Shown piece by piece: positions 46,141-58,772 of a stretch of DNA of 64,000 nucleotides. A program made the translations under genes and the position numbers. Position 1 is the first letter of the stretch, and each line of letters opens with the position of its first letter. The notes below the pieces were generated by a model. It saw only the letters and a program-made list of their open reading frames with translations. It was not told the DNA's origin and did no database searches. The stretch spans positions 3,030,840 through 3,094,839 of the forward strand of contig JACTAT010000014.1 in NCBI GenBank assembly GCA_014526335.1, written 5' to 3'. The DNA comes from Chrysaora quinquecirrha. Its lineage: Eukaryota > Cnidaria > Scyphozoa > Semaeostomeae > Pelagiidae.

Positions 46141-49120
46141 TTAGCGCCTTACGAAGCACAATCATAAACTTATTGAGCACGAATCTTTTCATTTTCTGTT
46201 TATTTTATTTCATTTAAACGTGACTTTGATATGGATTGAACATGATGCGGATGTTCAAATGCTTTAAAATCATTCGACTAAGAAACACTGTAATTAGAAA
46301 TGAAGAGATGAATATTCAAGAACACCCAATGAGAAGCAGATAAGACAGGTGATAAAATCAAATCTTCAGAGCTGAAATTATAGATTTCAAAGAAAAGAGA
46401 CTTGTTCGTATAAGAAGCTTAGAGTATTTAAAATGAATTTAGGGGTAATTTAGCCACAATAAGTTTAGCTAGTCACGTAACTTTATGCAGAAAGTACAAC
46501 ACCAGTTAATGTTTCCTTAAATACGTCAGAGCCCGAGTCAAAATGAAGCAAACGCACGTTTAAGAAATAGCAGTTTCAATGAAGCAAGAGGGTTGGCAGA
46601 TTGAAGCAAACGCATAGGCGTATAACTTATACTGAACAGGTCTCAGAATACAAAGACAGGAATCATACAGCTAGCTTATAGGTAATGATAGAGCAAGCAT
46701 CTAAAACCATTCTGACTTTGATAACTGCAATGGGTTAAGACAGGCGAGTGCATCAAGGTGAAAGTAGCATATTCCTAGCTATATCAGCAACAAGAGAAAA
46801 ACAGCAAGACAATGAAAAGATTGACCATGTCGTTAAAAATAATAAAAAAATTAGGAGCTTAAAACAATTTCCAAGGCTGAAAAATCTTGCAGTTTCATTG
46901 AGGACTACCTTGCATGATTTGAAACCCATCTATCATGGGATGTTCAGAATATTCTCAACATGTTTGGGGGGGGGGGGGGGGGATCATAGGACCCACAGAT
47001 GTCCGTTGTATGGAGGTGAAAACATGCAAACAAACAACATTGACAATATGTGCAAGTGATTTCAAATTGATTTGGCACCAGAAAAGCTTAGATGAAGCTA
47101 AAACTGAAGAGGAAACATAGCTTACTTTCAAAACATCGGACATGGTATAGAAGGATCTAAGTATCTTGACAGTGCAAAAAGATTGCAAGGGGCTGAGAGT
47201 GCTGACTGTTCAGATTGCCCCATTAGAAAGAACATTTCCTGGGTATCTAGACAGAATTGATAACTAAGAAGAAGTTATTTAATCTGCTTGGCCTTGCCGT
47301 TTTTCATTTTTATACTAGCTAATAGATTCAGTAACCAAATAGTAAGTAAGCTAGATGAGTGTAAGTAATAGTATTAAGAAATAATAAATAGTAAGTAAGC
47401 TTGATATAAGTGCTTGACCACTTAAGGTTTTTTCTAGAAAGGGCGTCTCCTTCAAAACGTGCAAAGGGGCGTGGCCGTAAAGCATTTACAACCCAAAAAA
47501 CCCTTAGGGTCGGACCACAAGCCTACTGGCAAAAGAAACGGAAAGGCAAGCTTCGAGGTGGCAATTCCACTGATCAGCGACCTAACTAGCTATACGGCTA
47601 TACTTAAGAGACGTAAGCGGCTGATAAGCTATTTATGGCTGAAACTGAATTAAAACCAATATTCCCGGCCCTAATACAATATTGTTCAATTCTGATATCG
47701 AAAAACCTTTAATTAGCCTTACGGAATGTGGCTTAGTGCACTTAAGAAGGCTAATCTAGCTTATGGATATCATCGCATCAACGCAAGCTAGAACTTATGT
47801 CTTAAGAAACGCAGCTAACAGTAAGATCGGGAGGGCGTATTCCCATCGTAGAAAGAAATGTGACGGAATTGAGACTGATGCCCTCAGTTACTGGGAGTTC
47901 AATAATTAGGCCAATTATAGATGCCATTAGGCCACTTTCCAAGGTTCGACCTTCTCCAAGACTGCGACTGTTTTCAAGAGCATTAAGCTTTGCTATTAAA
48001 CTTAAGTTTTCAGACGAAACAGCTTATAGCAGAGTCTTTAAAGGTGATATTAAAACAACTAGGAGACTTCGCTAGCACAGAGCAACATAAGCTTAAACAG
48101 CTTTAATGTTGTCTAAGTCGCTACAGTTTGGCAAACAGACCGATCAATCATGGGTCGTAACTTTCTAGAAACTTTAAGGGTCAGGGGAATTCAAACTTAG
48201 GAATAAGGAATACGTAATAGGGTTGCTTTTATATCCAGCTACCTTCTGCCATACAGAAAATACAGTTCTCTGGGACGTTCAGTATTAAAACATTCAGGAA
48301 ATCTATGAAATCGTAGAGAAGCGTTTTCTAGAGCATTACTAAGAATTTCTAACCATAATAGGGTAGGCACAGACCAGCGGCCTGTGAAAATCGAGTGTGC
48401 AATGAAACTGAACAACGCTTAGTGAATGTCAAAAAATAGCAACAAACTTACATGGTTAGATGAATAATTTTCTTTCAATGTTATCGCAGGTTCCAATTTC
48501 CATGAATGATTCTTTCAAAGGACACAATGCACCAATACAGATGCTCTCTCGCCACAGTATCACGTTCGACCACAGAAACAAAATATCCAGAGACTAAGTG
48601 GAACACACTGGAAGGGAAGGCTAACTAAAATGGTGTGTGTACTGTATTTCTCGAAGACGTTTTTGTGGTCAAAACTCGAGAACAAAATGTGATCTCTGGT
48701 GAAATAGGAGTGGAATTTTTATAAATGTCAGTCGCGTGGCTACCCAAAAAGAAAATTTATGTCACGAAACTAGTGTCATCTAGAACCATACTGTCTAGGA
48801 TATTTCTGAAGATACACCTGATTTAAAGGTGTACCTCTTAAGTCGTAAAAATAGGTTCGCAAGAGCATAAAGGCATTAGATATAGCTAATAGAGAACCAC
48901 GAAAGACCTAATTCTATGACATCATTGGTTGAATGAAGAGCGATGCCGTTGCGTACTGAAACTGGCAGACAAGGTGGGAGGGAGAGGTTAGCTAAAACAC
49001 AAAGATCTCAAAGACAACTGCAATGGATAACATCATGATCTTCGATTTCAAAAGAGGATAGGAGATGGTTGGACTATAGTGGGCCTCAGGACTCAGGGCA
49101 ACCGGAAGCGGGGGACTGAG
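46141..49120. other. Intergenic stretch
   Basis: No supported gene. It contains a 17-base G homopolymer at 46966-46982. A minus-strand frame at about 47125-47188 followed by GTAAGC could be an exon, but its peptide is not recognised. Confidence 0.4.
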
Positions 49121-49240
49121 GGGGCTCAAGCCCCCCAAAATTTTGAAAACAATAGTATGACGTCATCAAATCATTATGCCATCGAGTACTTTACGGGTGT
49201 TCGGCCCCCCATCCCCAATCTGAGATTCCTTCCAAGGGCC
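49121..49240. repeat. Dispersed repeat (partner at 49830-49960)
   Basis: AATAGTATGACGTCATCAAA, TCATTATG and CCCCAATCTGAGATT are shared in order with the neighbouring copy. This copy also has CTCAAGCCCCCC at its left. The two copies lie about 700 bp apart in direct orientation. Confidence 0.65.
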
Positions 49241-49829
49241 TTGCAAGTCTTTCCTGAATGTGAACAAATTGTAAAAACCTAATGAGAAATGAATACGAGA
49301 ACAAATGCTATCCTAAATGCACAATCAGAAAATGCAAGAAAGGCACAAAGAGAATTAAGTTCAGGGCTTCGAAACAGGAAATTGACTCAGCTTTCGGACA
49401 CTTAACCGCTGGCACCTGGATCACACCAGGTCGCTGCCCTGAGTAACGCCCAGAGCTACAGAAAGCTCCAGTAAGCTTGTCCATGTTACACAACCATTAC
49501 AATTTTGTTTGCTACATTCTTGCAAGTAAAATATCAAAGGTTTTGGTGACGGGCTATTTAGAATAACAGGAATCCATGTTCATACCAATGACAGCTGAAT
49601 GTGCCTTTTATAAATCAGATAGTCAACAGAATAGTGACAAAACCTGATCTGAAAGAGAGGCGGAGCTTTTCATATTGATTTACGTTAAGGTGACTTCTAG
49701 AAGGCTTGCAAAACATCACTTAGTCAGAGCCAGACGTTTGGTAAAACATTTTGATCAGATATACTGAAGGGTTCTCAGACAAAATGAAATTTTACTGCCC
49801 AGGCCCGTCAGGACCGTCAAAAGACGGGC

Positions 49830-49960
49830 TGGGGGCTGCAGTCTCCATAATTTCAAAAATAATAGTATGATGTCATAAAATCATTATGTCATCAAATACT
49901 TGTCAGTTGTTTGTCGTTTTTCAATACTTGCTCGCCCCCAATCTGAGATTTCTTCCAACG
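49830..49960. repeat. Dispersed repeat (partner at 49121-49240)
   Basis: Contains AATAGTATGATGTCATAAAA, TCATTATGTCATCAA and CCCCCAATCTGAGATTTCTT. It is the diverged partner of the copy about 700 bp to the left. Class unknown. Confidence 0.65.
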
Positions 49961-51444
49961 GGATCTTTGCTTTCCCAAGCTTAGGTCTTGAACTTGCACC
50001 CATAAAAAGAGGGACCGATACCGTCAGGTATCTCATTTTCCCAGGTTCAACATTCCTTATACCTCGAACCTAATGTGTACATTATGATATCCCTGGATCC
50101 TTTCGATTAGCCATATCCAATACCCCATTGTTTTACCATGAATTACATGGTGCCCTAAACCCCAAAGAGTGCCTCAACTTATGTGGGCATGTTGATACCT
50201 CCAGACTTGTACTTTAAGAACAGATACCAAACCAAAGGGCACTACTCATTTATACTGACTTCGAGAAAATGAACAAATGATGATTAAAAGACATAAACCC
50301 CTTAGATCCACCCAACAAACAGCGCTGTAGGAAAGGAAAAGTTTTCGGGGAACTGTTCCTCTTCATACATAAGGAACAATAGGCAAACATACAGCTTATA
50401 CAACGAAGCAATGGGTCTTTTTGATACTAGGTACCAGCCCAACCTGCCTTCAGTGTCTAGGGGCATGCAAACAAGCGTTAAACAGTCGAATATACCATTC
50501 GCCTTAGATCACTTAGCCATAGCACTCAGCCTGCGGAACAACATGGTCCTCCGAGCCTAATGCACCCACCAACATTTGGGATAAATTGCCATTAGTACAA
50601 GATTCGAAACCAGAGTATATTTTCTTATAAAAATGATCACCACATCTTTCAACTGCTCGAATACAGTCAAAAACAAATTAGAGAGCCTTCTGCAATCCGA
50701 ATGGAGCGTTCGCTCTTTGATGGAATTATCTGAAAAAGACCGTCAACGTCATAATGTCTCCAGCCTGGGCGCATACCATTAAGTCACACTGAGGTCCTTA
50801 TGAACGCAATATAGAAACAGAAGGAGGCAAGGAAAAAGTAATTTTGACTTGATAGGAAATGAACCTTCTATCAGGCTCGGTTTCTTTATGTCTATGTGGC
50901 AGGTGGTTCAAAGTGGGAATGAATTTTCAGAATTTACGAGCGGAATTATAACAGAATGAGCGGAAAGTGAAATTCCCGTAGCTTCAGATGAAAGATGAGA
51001 CCACAGAGTTTCGCCTGCAAGAGAGTTACAATAGTGGGCTTATTCACAACTAGGTTGGCGATGAATTCTGGTCAACCTTATTAGAAACTGTAGCTAGGTG
51101 TAACGAGAACAATTTGACGCCGTAGTAGCTGCTAAGTCATTTCTAATCACCGATTGACAAATGAAAATTAGCGAACCTGCCACCAATGGGAGAATACAAA
51201 AAAGCTCTGAGGAAAGAAGGATTAAGACAGGGTCTCAATAAAACCAGCAAATCCTACAAGAAAAAATCTATCATTATATCAACACCCCTTCATGGCCATG
51301 GAAGGTCTAACCGCGTACAGGACTACGCTGTTTTACAAAAGTAGTCCGGCAGAGTTGAGAAAGGGGTGAATAAGCAGACTCAATGGGAGGCAAAGTGAAT
51401 CTACGGTGAAAGGACTATGGGAACAGAGAGCGCCTCATGGACTT

Positions 51445-51600
51445 ATTACCCTCCCCATTCCTCCGTCGGAAACAGTTACAAACATAATCAGTCAGTGCTA
51501 CAAAAATAATCAGTGCTTTCTCAGAGTGGATCGAGATTCGAAGAGGGTTGGTGGGATGTGGAGGAGCGTAAATTACGACAAATGTAGTAAGTCAAATGCC
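51445..51600 (+). repeat. Dispersed repeat, relative of 11395-11560
   Basis: GTCGGAAACAG, TTTCTCAGAGTGGAT, TGTGGAGGAGCGTAAATTAC and AATGTAGTAAGTC appear in the same order as in the 11.4 kb copy. It is probably a retroposon tail. Confidence 0.6.
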
Positions 51601-52209
51601 TCACTGAAATTAGCGACCTCTATCAAAGAAAGATAATTGGATGAGCGACTCACGGCTATGTTCGGTCACAAAATGCGAGTACACACGGAATTTTACAGCG
51701 GTTTATTGTCGAACAAGACATAACCGAACAATTTTACGGACGAATTGAAAAATGAATGAGCAACAGAATCAATAATAAGTAATAAAACGAAGAATAGTAA
51801 AACAAAGTGAAGCAATTTAGCGTAAAATTTACGCTGATCTTATCTTAATCTTATTCTATGAAGCTTGACAACATCTTTCATTAGAATTGATAACTGTAAA
51901 TACTTCTTCAAAGCAAAACCAGAGAGATAAGATCTCATTGATTTGGGAGAAATCAAGGTAATCAAATGAAATCAAGAAATCAAACGTCAAAAGGAAGGAT
52001 CGAATGAATACCCAACCACAACAAAGCTATTCGCGAACACCCTTCCTCAAAACACATACTAAATAAAGAGAATTAAAACTGTCATTTTAAAATCAAATTA
52101 TGGCTTTGCTTTGCAGTGATCTTGCTCCGTTCTACATTTGAGTCATTTACTTCTATTTAGCTCTAATCCACAGAAAACAACCCTTTATCCTGTTAAGGGG
52201 GAACTGGTA

Positions 52210-52425
52210 CTCATTTAAGGGGGGGTAGCTAGGGGTAGGGGGTCACAACTTCAACATGCAAAACATAAGAACGAAGAACAATTTCCTAACACAAGAAAGA
52301 GAATAAGCTTGGTTGTTTGACTTCTTCGTTGCTTACAGTAGTTCAATTGAGCCCTCAAGTTGCTTAATGTTAAGGTCAGTTCAGTGCTAGTTGCTTATTG
52401 GGCGGTTTCTTATTAAAAAAAAGTG
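52210..52425. mobile_element. GTTNCTTA-superfamily element, hybrid right end
   Basis: The interior (CTTCAACATGCAAAACATAA and CGAAGAACAATTTCC) is the reverse complement of part of the 36575 element, and GTTGCTTA units follow. The terminal unit, however, is GTTTCTTATTAAAAAAAAGTG followed by TA at 52426-52427. It thus has a G-class body with a T-type terminus. The left end was not found. Confidence 0.65.
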
Positions 52426-52649
52426 TACTCTACGCTCGACGAAAATATCTAGCATTGATTCTCAACACGTGGACATTAAAAATAACATTCTGCACGAGCA
52501 GCTGCCATTTTGAGAGAAAATTTACATACGGGATTTGGGTATTTTTCGAAGATAATCTAAAAGTATTAGCTTGCTTCGAACTAAGGTTTAAAGTTGGCAC
52601 GTGCAAGTTAGAACCACGTAGAGCAAGCCATCTTTCCCACCAACAAATA

Positions 52650-53135
52650 CACGCAGTTTTTTTTTATAAGCAACCGCTTATAAGCAACCAAGCTGTAGAA
52701 GGCCTAAAAGATTAAGCAACGTATAGTACCACTGGAAAAAAACCTAAGCAATTTAAAATTTTTTTAGTTTATATCACTGCACGCAATCAAGGATTGATCA
52801 AAATAGAAGCTATTTCATTCATTTGTCATAAAAACTCGCATATAAACGGAGTGTTGCTCGTTAAGTGAGGCATTTCATTGAGGGGTTTCCATTTAACTTT
52901 ACCAATTGTCAAATGGTAACAATATCCGCAGGGAGAAATAATTCCAGTCATTTTATGTGCAATGTTAGATTTTGCTGTTTTTCTAGCCTGTATACTATTC
53001 TTGGGCAAAAGAGATACAGTTAAAATTAAGCAACTATTAAGCAACCTTTGCTGCTAAAAGGTGGCCATAAAAGGTCAAAAAATAAGCAACTTTTGGAACT
53101 AGGGCCGAGCGAAGTTGCTTATAAAAAAATGCGTT
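52650..53135. mobile_element. GTTNCTTA-superfamily MITE, G class
   Basis: TA, then CACGCAGTTTTTTTTTATAA; the right end is GTTGCTTATAAAAAAATGCG. It is close to 36575-37152 over the first 150 bp. The ATCACTGCACGC box lies at 52772-52783. The interior is shorter than in its relative. Confidence 0.85.
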
Positions 53136-54160
53136 TAATGGTTATGCGAGATTTGACGGAACGAGGATAAATACCGTTTCGCTATTTCGCCAGATGTTAC
53201 AAGGCGGATAGTAGAATAGTTTCTTGCTTCAGTTCAGGTAGATCAATATAGATTTAGCAAAACGCAACGAAGCCTTTCGTAGAAAACAGGTTAAGCGCAA
53301 GAAAATATTAAAGGGACAACAAAGAAAACCTTCGCTCGAAGCGCAAGCAACGGCCGCGCGAAATTTGACGAACGTTGAGCGAGTCTCAAACGGTAGGCTG
53401 AGACACCCAAAGTAGAGAAGATAATGCGTTAAAGTCGCAAACAATTGAAGTTAGCAACTGCGATAGCAGATTTGGCACGATGCAGTCAAATACGTGACTT
53501 ATTTCTCGGTCATCCCTAGCTAGGCCATATGCTCCTGACTCGAGTACTCATTGTTCCTAAACACGACAAGATCTTTAACAATCACCCACACAGAATACAA
53601 TCCGCCTGACCCTAAATCATAACGAAAGGCACAGCGTGGAACCTCAGCTTTGGTAAAAGGCATGAAAATGTGCTCTGGGCAATAGCAACACATGCCAGAT
53701 ACAAGAGAAGGGTTCAAAATGCATAACATTTATGCTTAGACCCTTACACAGGAAAGGAAGGGCATTCAAGAGCACTGCCCCATTTCGTCTGGGAGATGAA
53801 TCTTTTTACAGCAGGTGATAGACCAGGGAAAATCATATCTCTGGTAGGCAGAGCATCTATTTAGCAAAAGATTAATAATGCCGAAGACCCACGAAGAGAA
53901 AGAAGAATAAAACAGAAACTAGAAGCGGGGAAAGGAGGGTCTTGGGTGGATGGGGGAAAACTTTAAACTCTGTACCTTCCACGACCTGCAGAAGTCGTTA
54001 GAGAGAATGCTGAATAGTACTTTGCAATAAAAAGGTGTCACATGGCCTCATTCATGGGACAGAGAACGTCTGATGAAATCATTCTACAAATTAACAAGAG
54101 ATCATAATTCCCCCCGTATATTAACCCTTGTTAAACCTGTGTCTGACATGCTATTTTTTC
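53136..54160. other. Intergenic stretch
   Basis: No coding exon, RNA gene or clear repeat was recognised on either strand. Confidence 0.4.
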
Positions 54161-54164
54161 AGTC

Positions 54165-54350
54165 AGGCATAGGCCATGTCTGCATAAACGACGGGTAGGT
54201 CTAGACTTACTTCCCAAGTCCCTAACTTTCGCTCACATTGAATTGAATTGATGTTGTTGTTGTTCGCTACAGTTAGTTTGAGCGTCCAGCAATTCAATTC
54301 AATAGCGATAACTACGACTCGTGTAGTAAGTCTAGGGTAGGTTGCCAGCA
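54165..54350. repeat. Dispersed repeat with inverted CAATTCAATTCAAT arms
   Basis: TTGAATTGAATTGATGTTGT on the left and GCAATTCAATTCAATAGCGA on the right are inverted around a short centre. The outer blocks TCTAGACTTAC and GTAAGTCTAGG are also inverted. The right half is the same family as 27860-27975. Confidence 0.6.
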
Positions 54351-54773
54351 AAGCATTCTAAAGGCAGAAACGTCGATAGAACACTCATTCCAACTGCACG
54401 AGCTATTGCGCAGATAGCTTTAGAATGTATGACATTGCACGCATAGCCTTAGAAACATAATGAATCACACCTTTCCTGCACGAAAACGCATGGATCGCAC
54501 GAGACGTGGAGTGAACTTTTAAAGTGACCTGCCTCTATTCGTCTCAGAAACCAGAACATCCCTGAAACCAAGGATCTAAGCTTTGGGTGGCAATAGCACA
54601 ATAAGTGGATATAATCAAATCTGACGATAGATCAATAAAAGCATTTAACGCAAAAATAATCCTAATAGTTGCCATAAATCCCATATCAGACTTTCTTTCT
54701 ACCCCCGATTTTCAGAGCTCCAAATTCCATGGAATTTGAGAATTCCTAGGTTTCTGACCGTTGATCAGAGTTA

Positions 54774-55200
54774 GGCCCTGACAAAACGATCAAACATTGT
54801 AAAATAATTTAACATTTGCACGCAAAGCAAAATACTAGACCGTTCCGTTTGTCACTTCGTAAAGCCATAGTTATTGTAAAGCATAGCTTGTTGAAAGGAG
54901 AACATGTTTATGTTTCAAGGCTTTTCAAAAACATTGTTATAAAGCAATTTGTGCTGGCAAAGCAATGTCTTACGAAGTGATCAAACGGCAAAACGTCGCT
55001 TGCAAAGCAAATCCCAAATGTTTGACCAGCAATGTTTGACCGTTTGGCCGCGTTACCAATGATTGCTAGACAACAGAATTCCTTCAGCATTGTTTTTGAA
55101 AAATTCCAAACATATTCTATGCTTCTATCAAGCGAAAATCGTGTTTAACAAGCAAATATTAAATGTTAGACAAACAATGTTTGATCGTTTGGTCGAGGCC
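54774..55200. mobile_element. GATCAAACATTG-family MITE with TTA target duplication
   Basis: TTA lies on both sides (54771-54773 and 55201-55203). The left end GGCCCTGACAAAACGATC and the right end CGTTTGGTCGAGGCC are inverted. CAATGTTTGACCGTTTGGCC occurs internally at about 55028. It shares the ends of 45872-46140. Confidence 0.75.
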
Positions 55201-55203
55201 TTA

Positions 55204-56940
55204 GTTTCAGGTGCGACTGCTAACAAAATCCCGTTATGTTTCTAAACACTATGAAAACACAGCTTAGAATTGACGAATAACTGTTTACCATTCACATAGA
55301 TAGTATAAGTACATACAAACGAGGCATCTGAATCAAGAATATTGTGAACCTATTAAGCCCTGTTGATTTTAAACGAATCTCATCCCAATTATCACAATTG
55401 GGAATGTTAGCCCGAAGACCATTCTCTGTTCAACCAAAGTTTCGCAACACCTTTGAAAGCCTCTCAAGTGCAGTTCACCCTATCTTGCATTATGTTGTTG
55501 GTTTTCTGAGTAGAATTACTAATAAGATGTTCGTATTCAAATAAATTTCTGATTATCCGTCGAAAATCACTAATTTTAACTGACACAGATAAGCCTGATT
55601 ATAATTCTACTTCTTAGAACCTTATCACGTGCAACGGGAAAATTAACGAAGTCCTATTAACCTTGCTAACGCGTAGATTGTTATAGGATAAGCATAATGC
55701 AATTTATATTTCAACCACGTATGGCCACGCAAGCCGAGATTTGCCAGAGAGAAGCGACCAAACATATGCATTATTGTCACGTTACTTAGGTCATGCATCT
55801 GTTTATGGGCTCTGAACTAACTTTAGATAATAAGAGAGGATTAGAAATCTCACAACAGCTTATCCTAACCTGTTCGACAATAGTAAAAATTAACGTTGAC
55901 TCTGGTTGAGAATTTGACCAACGGATTATGCAACAAGCGCAAATTGGATTCAATGTGGGGAAATATTTAGCAGTCATAGGTCACTAATGATATCAGTGAA
56001 ATTGTAGCATGCTATGATCGTTAGGAAATAGCAGCAGGAGAAAAGGAAACGTTGTTGTCAAAGAATCATTCAATGATACATGTTACATGAGGTAACTCCT
56101 TTCAAAAGGGTGGATAGGGTAGCCTCATAAGTCCCAAGTCAAGGATGGTCTTAGAACTACTTTTAGAGAACGCCTAATTAGAACCAATTAAAGCTATTAA
56201 ATGGCCAAAGCCGTAAGAGTCACTCAAAGACAAATTGCATGAGGTTCTAATACACTTACAAAAGGCCCCTACATGAGGTTCAAAATGGTTGGGTACAATT
56301 AAGTCAAGCCAAGCTCAGTGGTCCTAGAACTACTTTTAGAATCTTAAAAGTCAAGTCCAACACAGTGCCTCAGAGCTACTTTTAGACCAAGACAAATGAA
56401 AACAATGATTTATAACTAGAGAAAAGACTTATCGGACTGAGAAGCTTCAAGTTTATATTCATTAAAAAAGTACAAGTTCTTTTCAAGTCTAACAACCTCC
56501 GTACCTAAAGCTTATTTTTAACTCTTATATTCCAAATGACCGCACGAACGAACCTTTAAAGCAGCTCTTAACTTAACAGTAAAATAGAAGGCTTGCATTT
56601 AATTCTGAAACAATGACAATCATATTTAAGCCGATTTTTCTTATCATTGAACACAAGATGTCATTCAGTCTATCACAGTTACGGGCGAGGCTTTTAGTCT
56701 CGCATCAACAGCGGTCAGAAGACCGATCGTACATTATACACAAATCAACAGGAATTTTCTATTATGCTACGGTGGTATTGGTTTCAATGCTGATAAACCG
56801 AAGCTAATGCTTATAGGTATTTGAGGCATGATTTTTGATACTTAACTTGCTGGCAACTAGCACATTAGCTTCTTCGGTATGAAATTTCAGTTTGAAAACA
56901 ACTAATATATTACAATAATCACTGATCGTCAATCACCAAA
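55204..56940. other. Intergenic stretch
   Basis: No supported gene. GAACTACTTTTAGA recurs at about 56154 and 56328 with a variant near 56371, suggesting an old local duplication. Confidence 0.4.
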
Positions 56941-56941
56941 C

Positions 56942-57182
56942 ATCAGTCATAATCATAATCATCATCATCATCATATTCATCATCGTCCTAATTAACAACA
57001 CCAGAATAATAATCATCATCACCAAATATATAATCATTATACGAATCATCTCGATAATCATCATTATCGTCATCATCGTCAACATCACCGTCATCGTCGT
57101 CGTCCTCACCCTCATTATGATCATGACCATGAACATGATCATCATCATAATCATCATCATCAGTATCATCATGATCGTCATG

Positions 57183-57260
<78 letters not shown>

Positions 57261-57340
57261 GTCGTCATTTTCATTATCATAATTCTCATCATCATCATCA
57301 TCATTCCCATCAGCATCATCAACATTGTCATCATCAGCAT
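56942..57340. repeat. (ATC)n trinucleotide tract
   Basis: About 400 bp of ATC units, with an almost pure run at 57185-57260. Minus-strand frames give only poly-Met/Ile peptides. It is the same unit as the tract in otx intron 1. Confidence 0.95.
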
Positions 57341-58630
57341 ATCATTGTGTTCATATCACATCCAAAATCACAGTCATCATAATTAACAATAGCAACCTCC
57401 ACAAGACATATGCAAAGCAAAGAGGCCTACCATGCCAAAAAGAACTCGTGGCTAAAACATTCCAAACAAGGGGGTTTCATTCATGCTCTGATTATACACG
57501 AACAAATAAAAAGTCATTGCTAATTCAGAAAAACAGACTGAACTCATTTCAAATCAATCGGAAAATGTCATCTAGTGTCAGCGTCTATTTTCTGGTTCAA
57601 ATAAATCTCTACCCTACTGAGATTCAGATCCACATTGAAAGAGCTTGAAAAACTGTTTCTCTTTGTAACCTTTCGGTTCTTTTGTAGTTAAACAACAGCT
57701 GAAATGACCTAAGATTGTGGCTTCTATTATTTACGTGGCTTATGATGAAGACTTTCATGCCCTTGAAAGTACAGTAATGAAGCGGAGCTCGGTTAAGTTT
57801 TAGCAAATGTGTTTTGAAAATGCGAAGGGTCTGTGTCTCTGACAGGGAGCCCTGGTTTCTGATGTACGGTCGACCCTCGCTTAGTGGACACTTGATAGAC
57901 TGTGCGTTATCATCCAATATGGTAGGTTTCAATAAAAATTCACCATTCAGACGGATAAATCAGACAGTAACATAGTTCAAAAGTAACTGGACTTTGCTGT
58001 CAGAGCACTTTCCCAAAAATCTCATTCAACAGCATGCACAAATGGTCCCGCCTCTTTGTTGTAAAGTTTGCTTAAAGGCTTGGCCCCATCCACTGAAAAT
58101 TCCTGGCGTTGCCTAAGACTCTGCGCATACCTGTTAAAGAAACTTGAGAGCTGCCTCTACTAAGATCGAAAATCCACCAATAACTGTGCGAGTGACGCTT
58201 CAGTAGTTAGGAAATGAATGAAAAGGCACTGACCTGTACTTCTGTGTTGTGAAACATTGCTATCCAAGCAAAAAGATTTATTAAGATTGTTGTGTTAGTC
58301 TATGTCCATCCTTCATCCAACTATGTATCATCTAATCCTGAAAAATATATAGTAAGTGGAATAGGTCAAGAAAGCACGCTACGCATCTTTCTTCTATTTC
58401 AAGAGTTCGAGGGGTTGGCTATTCACGGTTTCACTAAAGAAGGGAGTTGGAGCGGCAAAGAAAACAAAACTGAGTGTGCATAAGACGATAATTAGCGCTA
58501 TGCTAATTAGATGGTAAAACGATGGGAAAGCGTGTGATTGGGGTTTCATTGAACTGAAGATATTGAAGAGACAATGACTTCTAAGATCAAAATAACTAAC
58601 ATTGGTCGAAATTTTGCTTTTTGAACGTAA
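57341..58630. other. Intergenic stretch
   Basis: No convincing coding sequence, RNA gene or repeat was recognised. Confidence 0.4.
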
Positions 58631-58772
58631 TGTGGCGTCGTGGTATAAGCTGTGTAGTCAGAGTTCGAGCCCAGCCACGGTAGCGTCACAGCCAGGGTCT
58701 CGATTAGTTAACTTACTACTGAGATCCTAGCGACTGGCGCTAAAACACCATTTCACCTTCACCTTCACCTTC
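58631..58772 (+). mobile_element. tRNA-derived SINE, 5'-shortened copy with CACCTT tail
   Basis: TGTGGCGTCGTGGTATAAGC, GAGTTCGAGCCC, CACGGTAGCGTCACAGCCAG and GAGATCCTAGCGACTGG match 13035-13208. About 20 bp are missing between the A and B boxes. It ends in repeated CACCTT units. Confidence 0.8.

Noticed and set aside
56933..57386. Poly-Met and poly-Ile frames
   Set aside because: Produced by the second (ATC)n tract.
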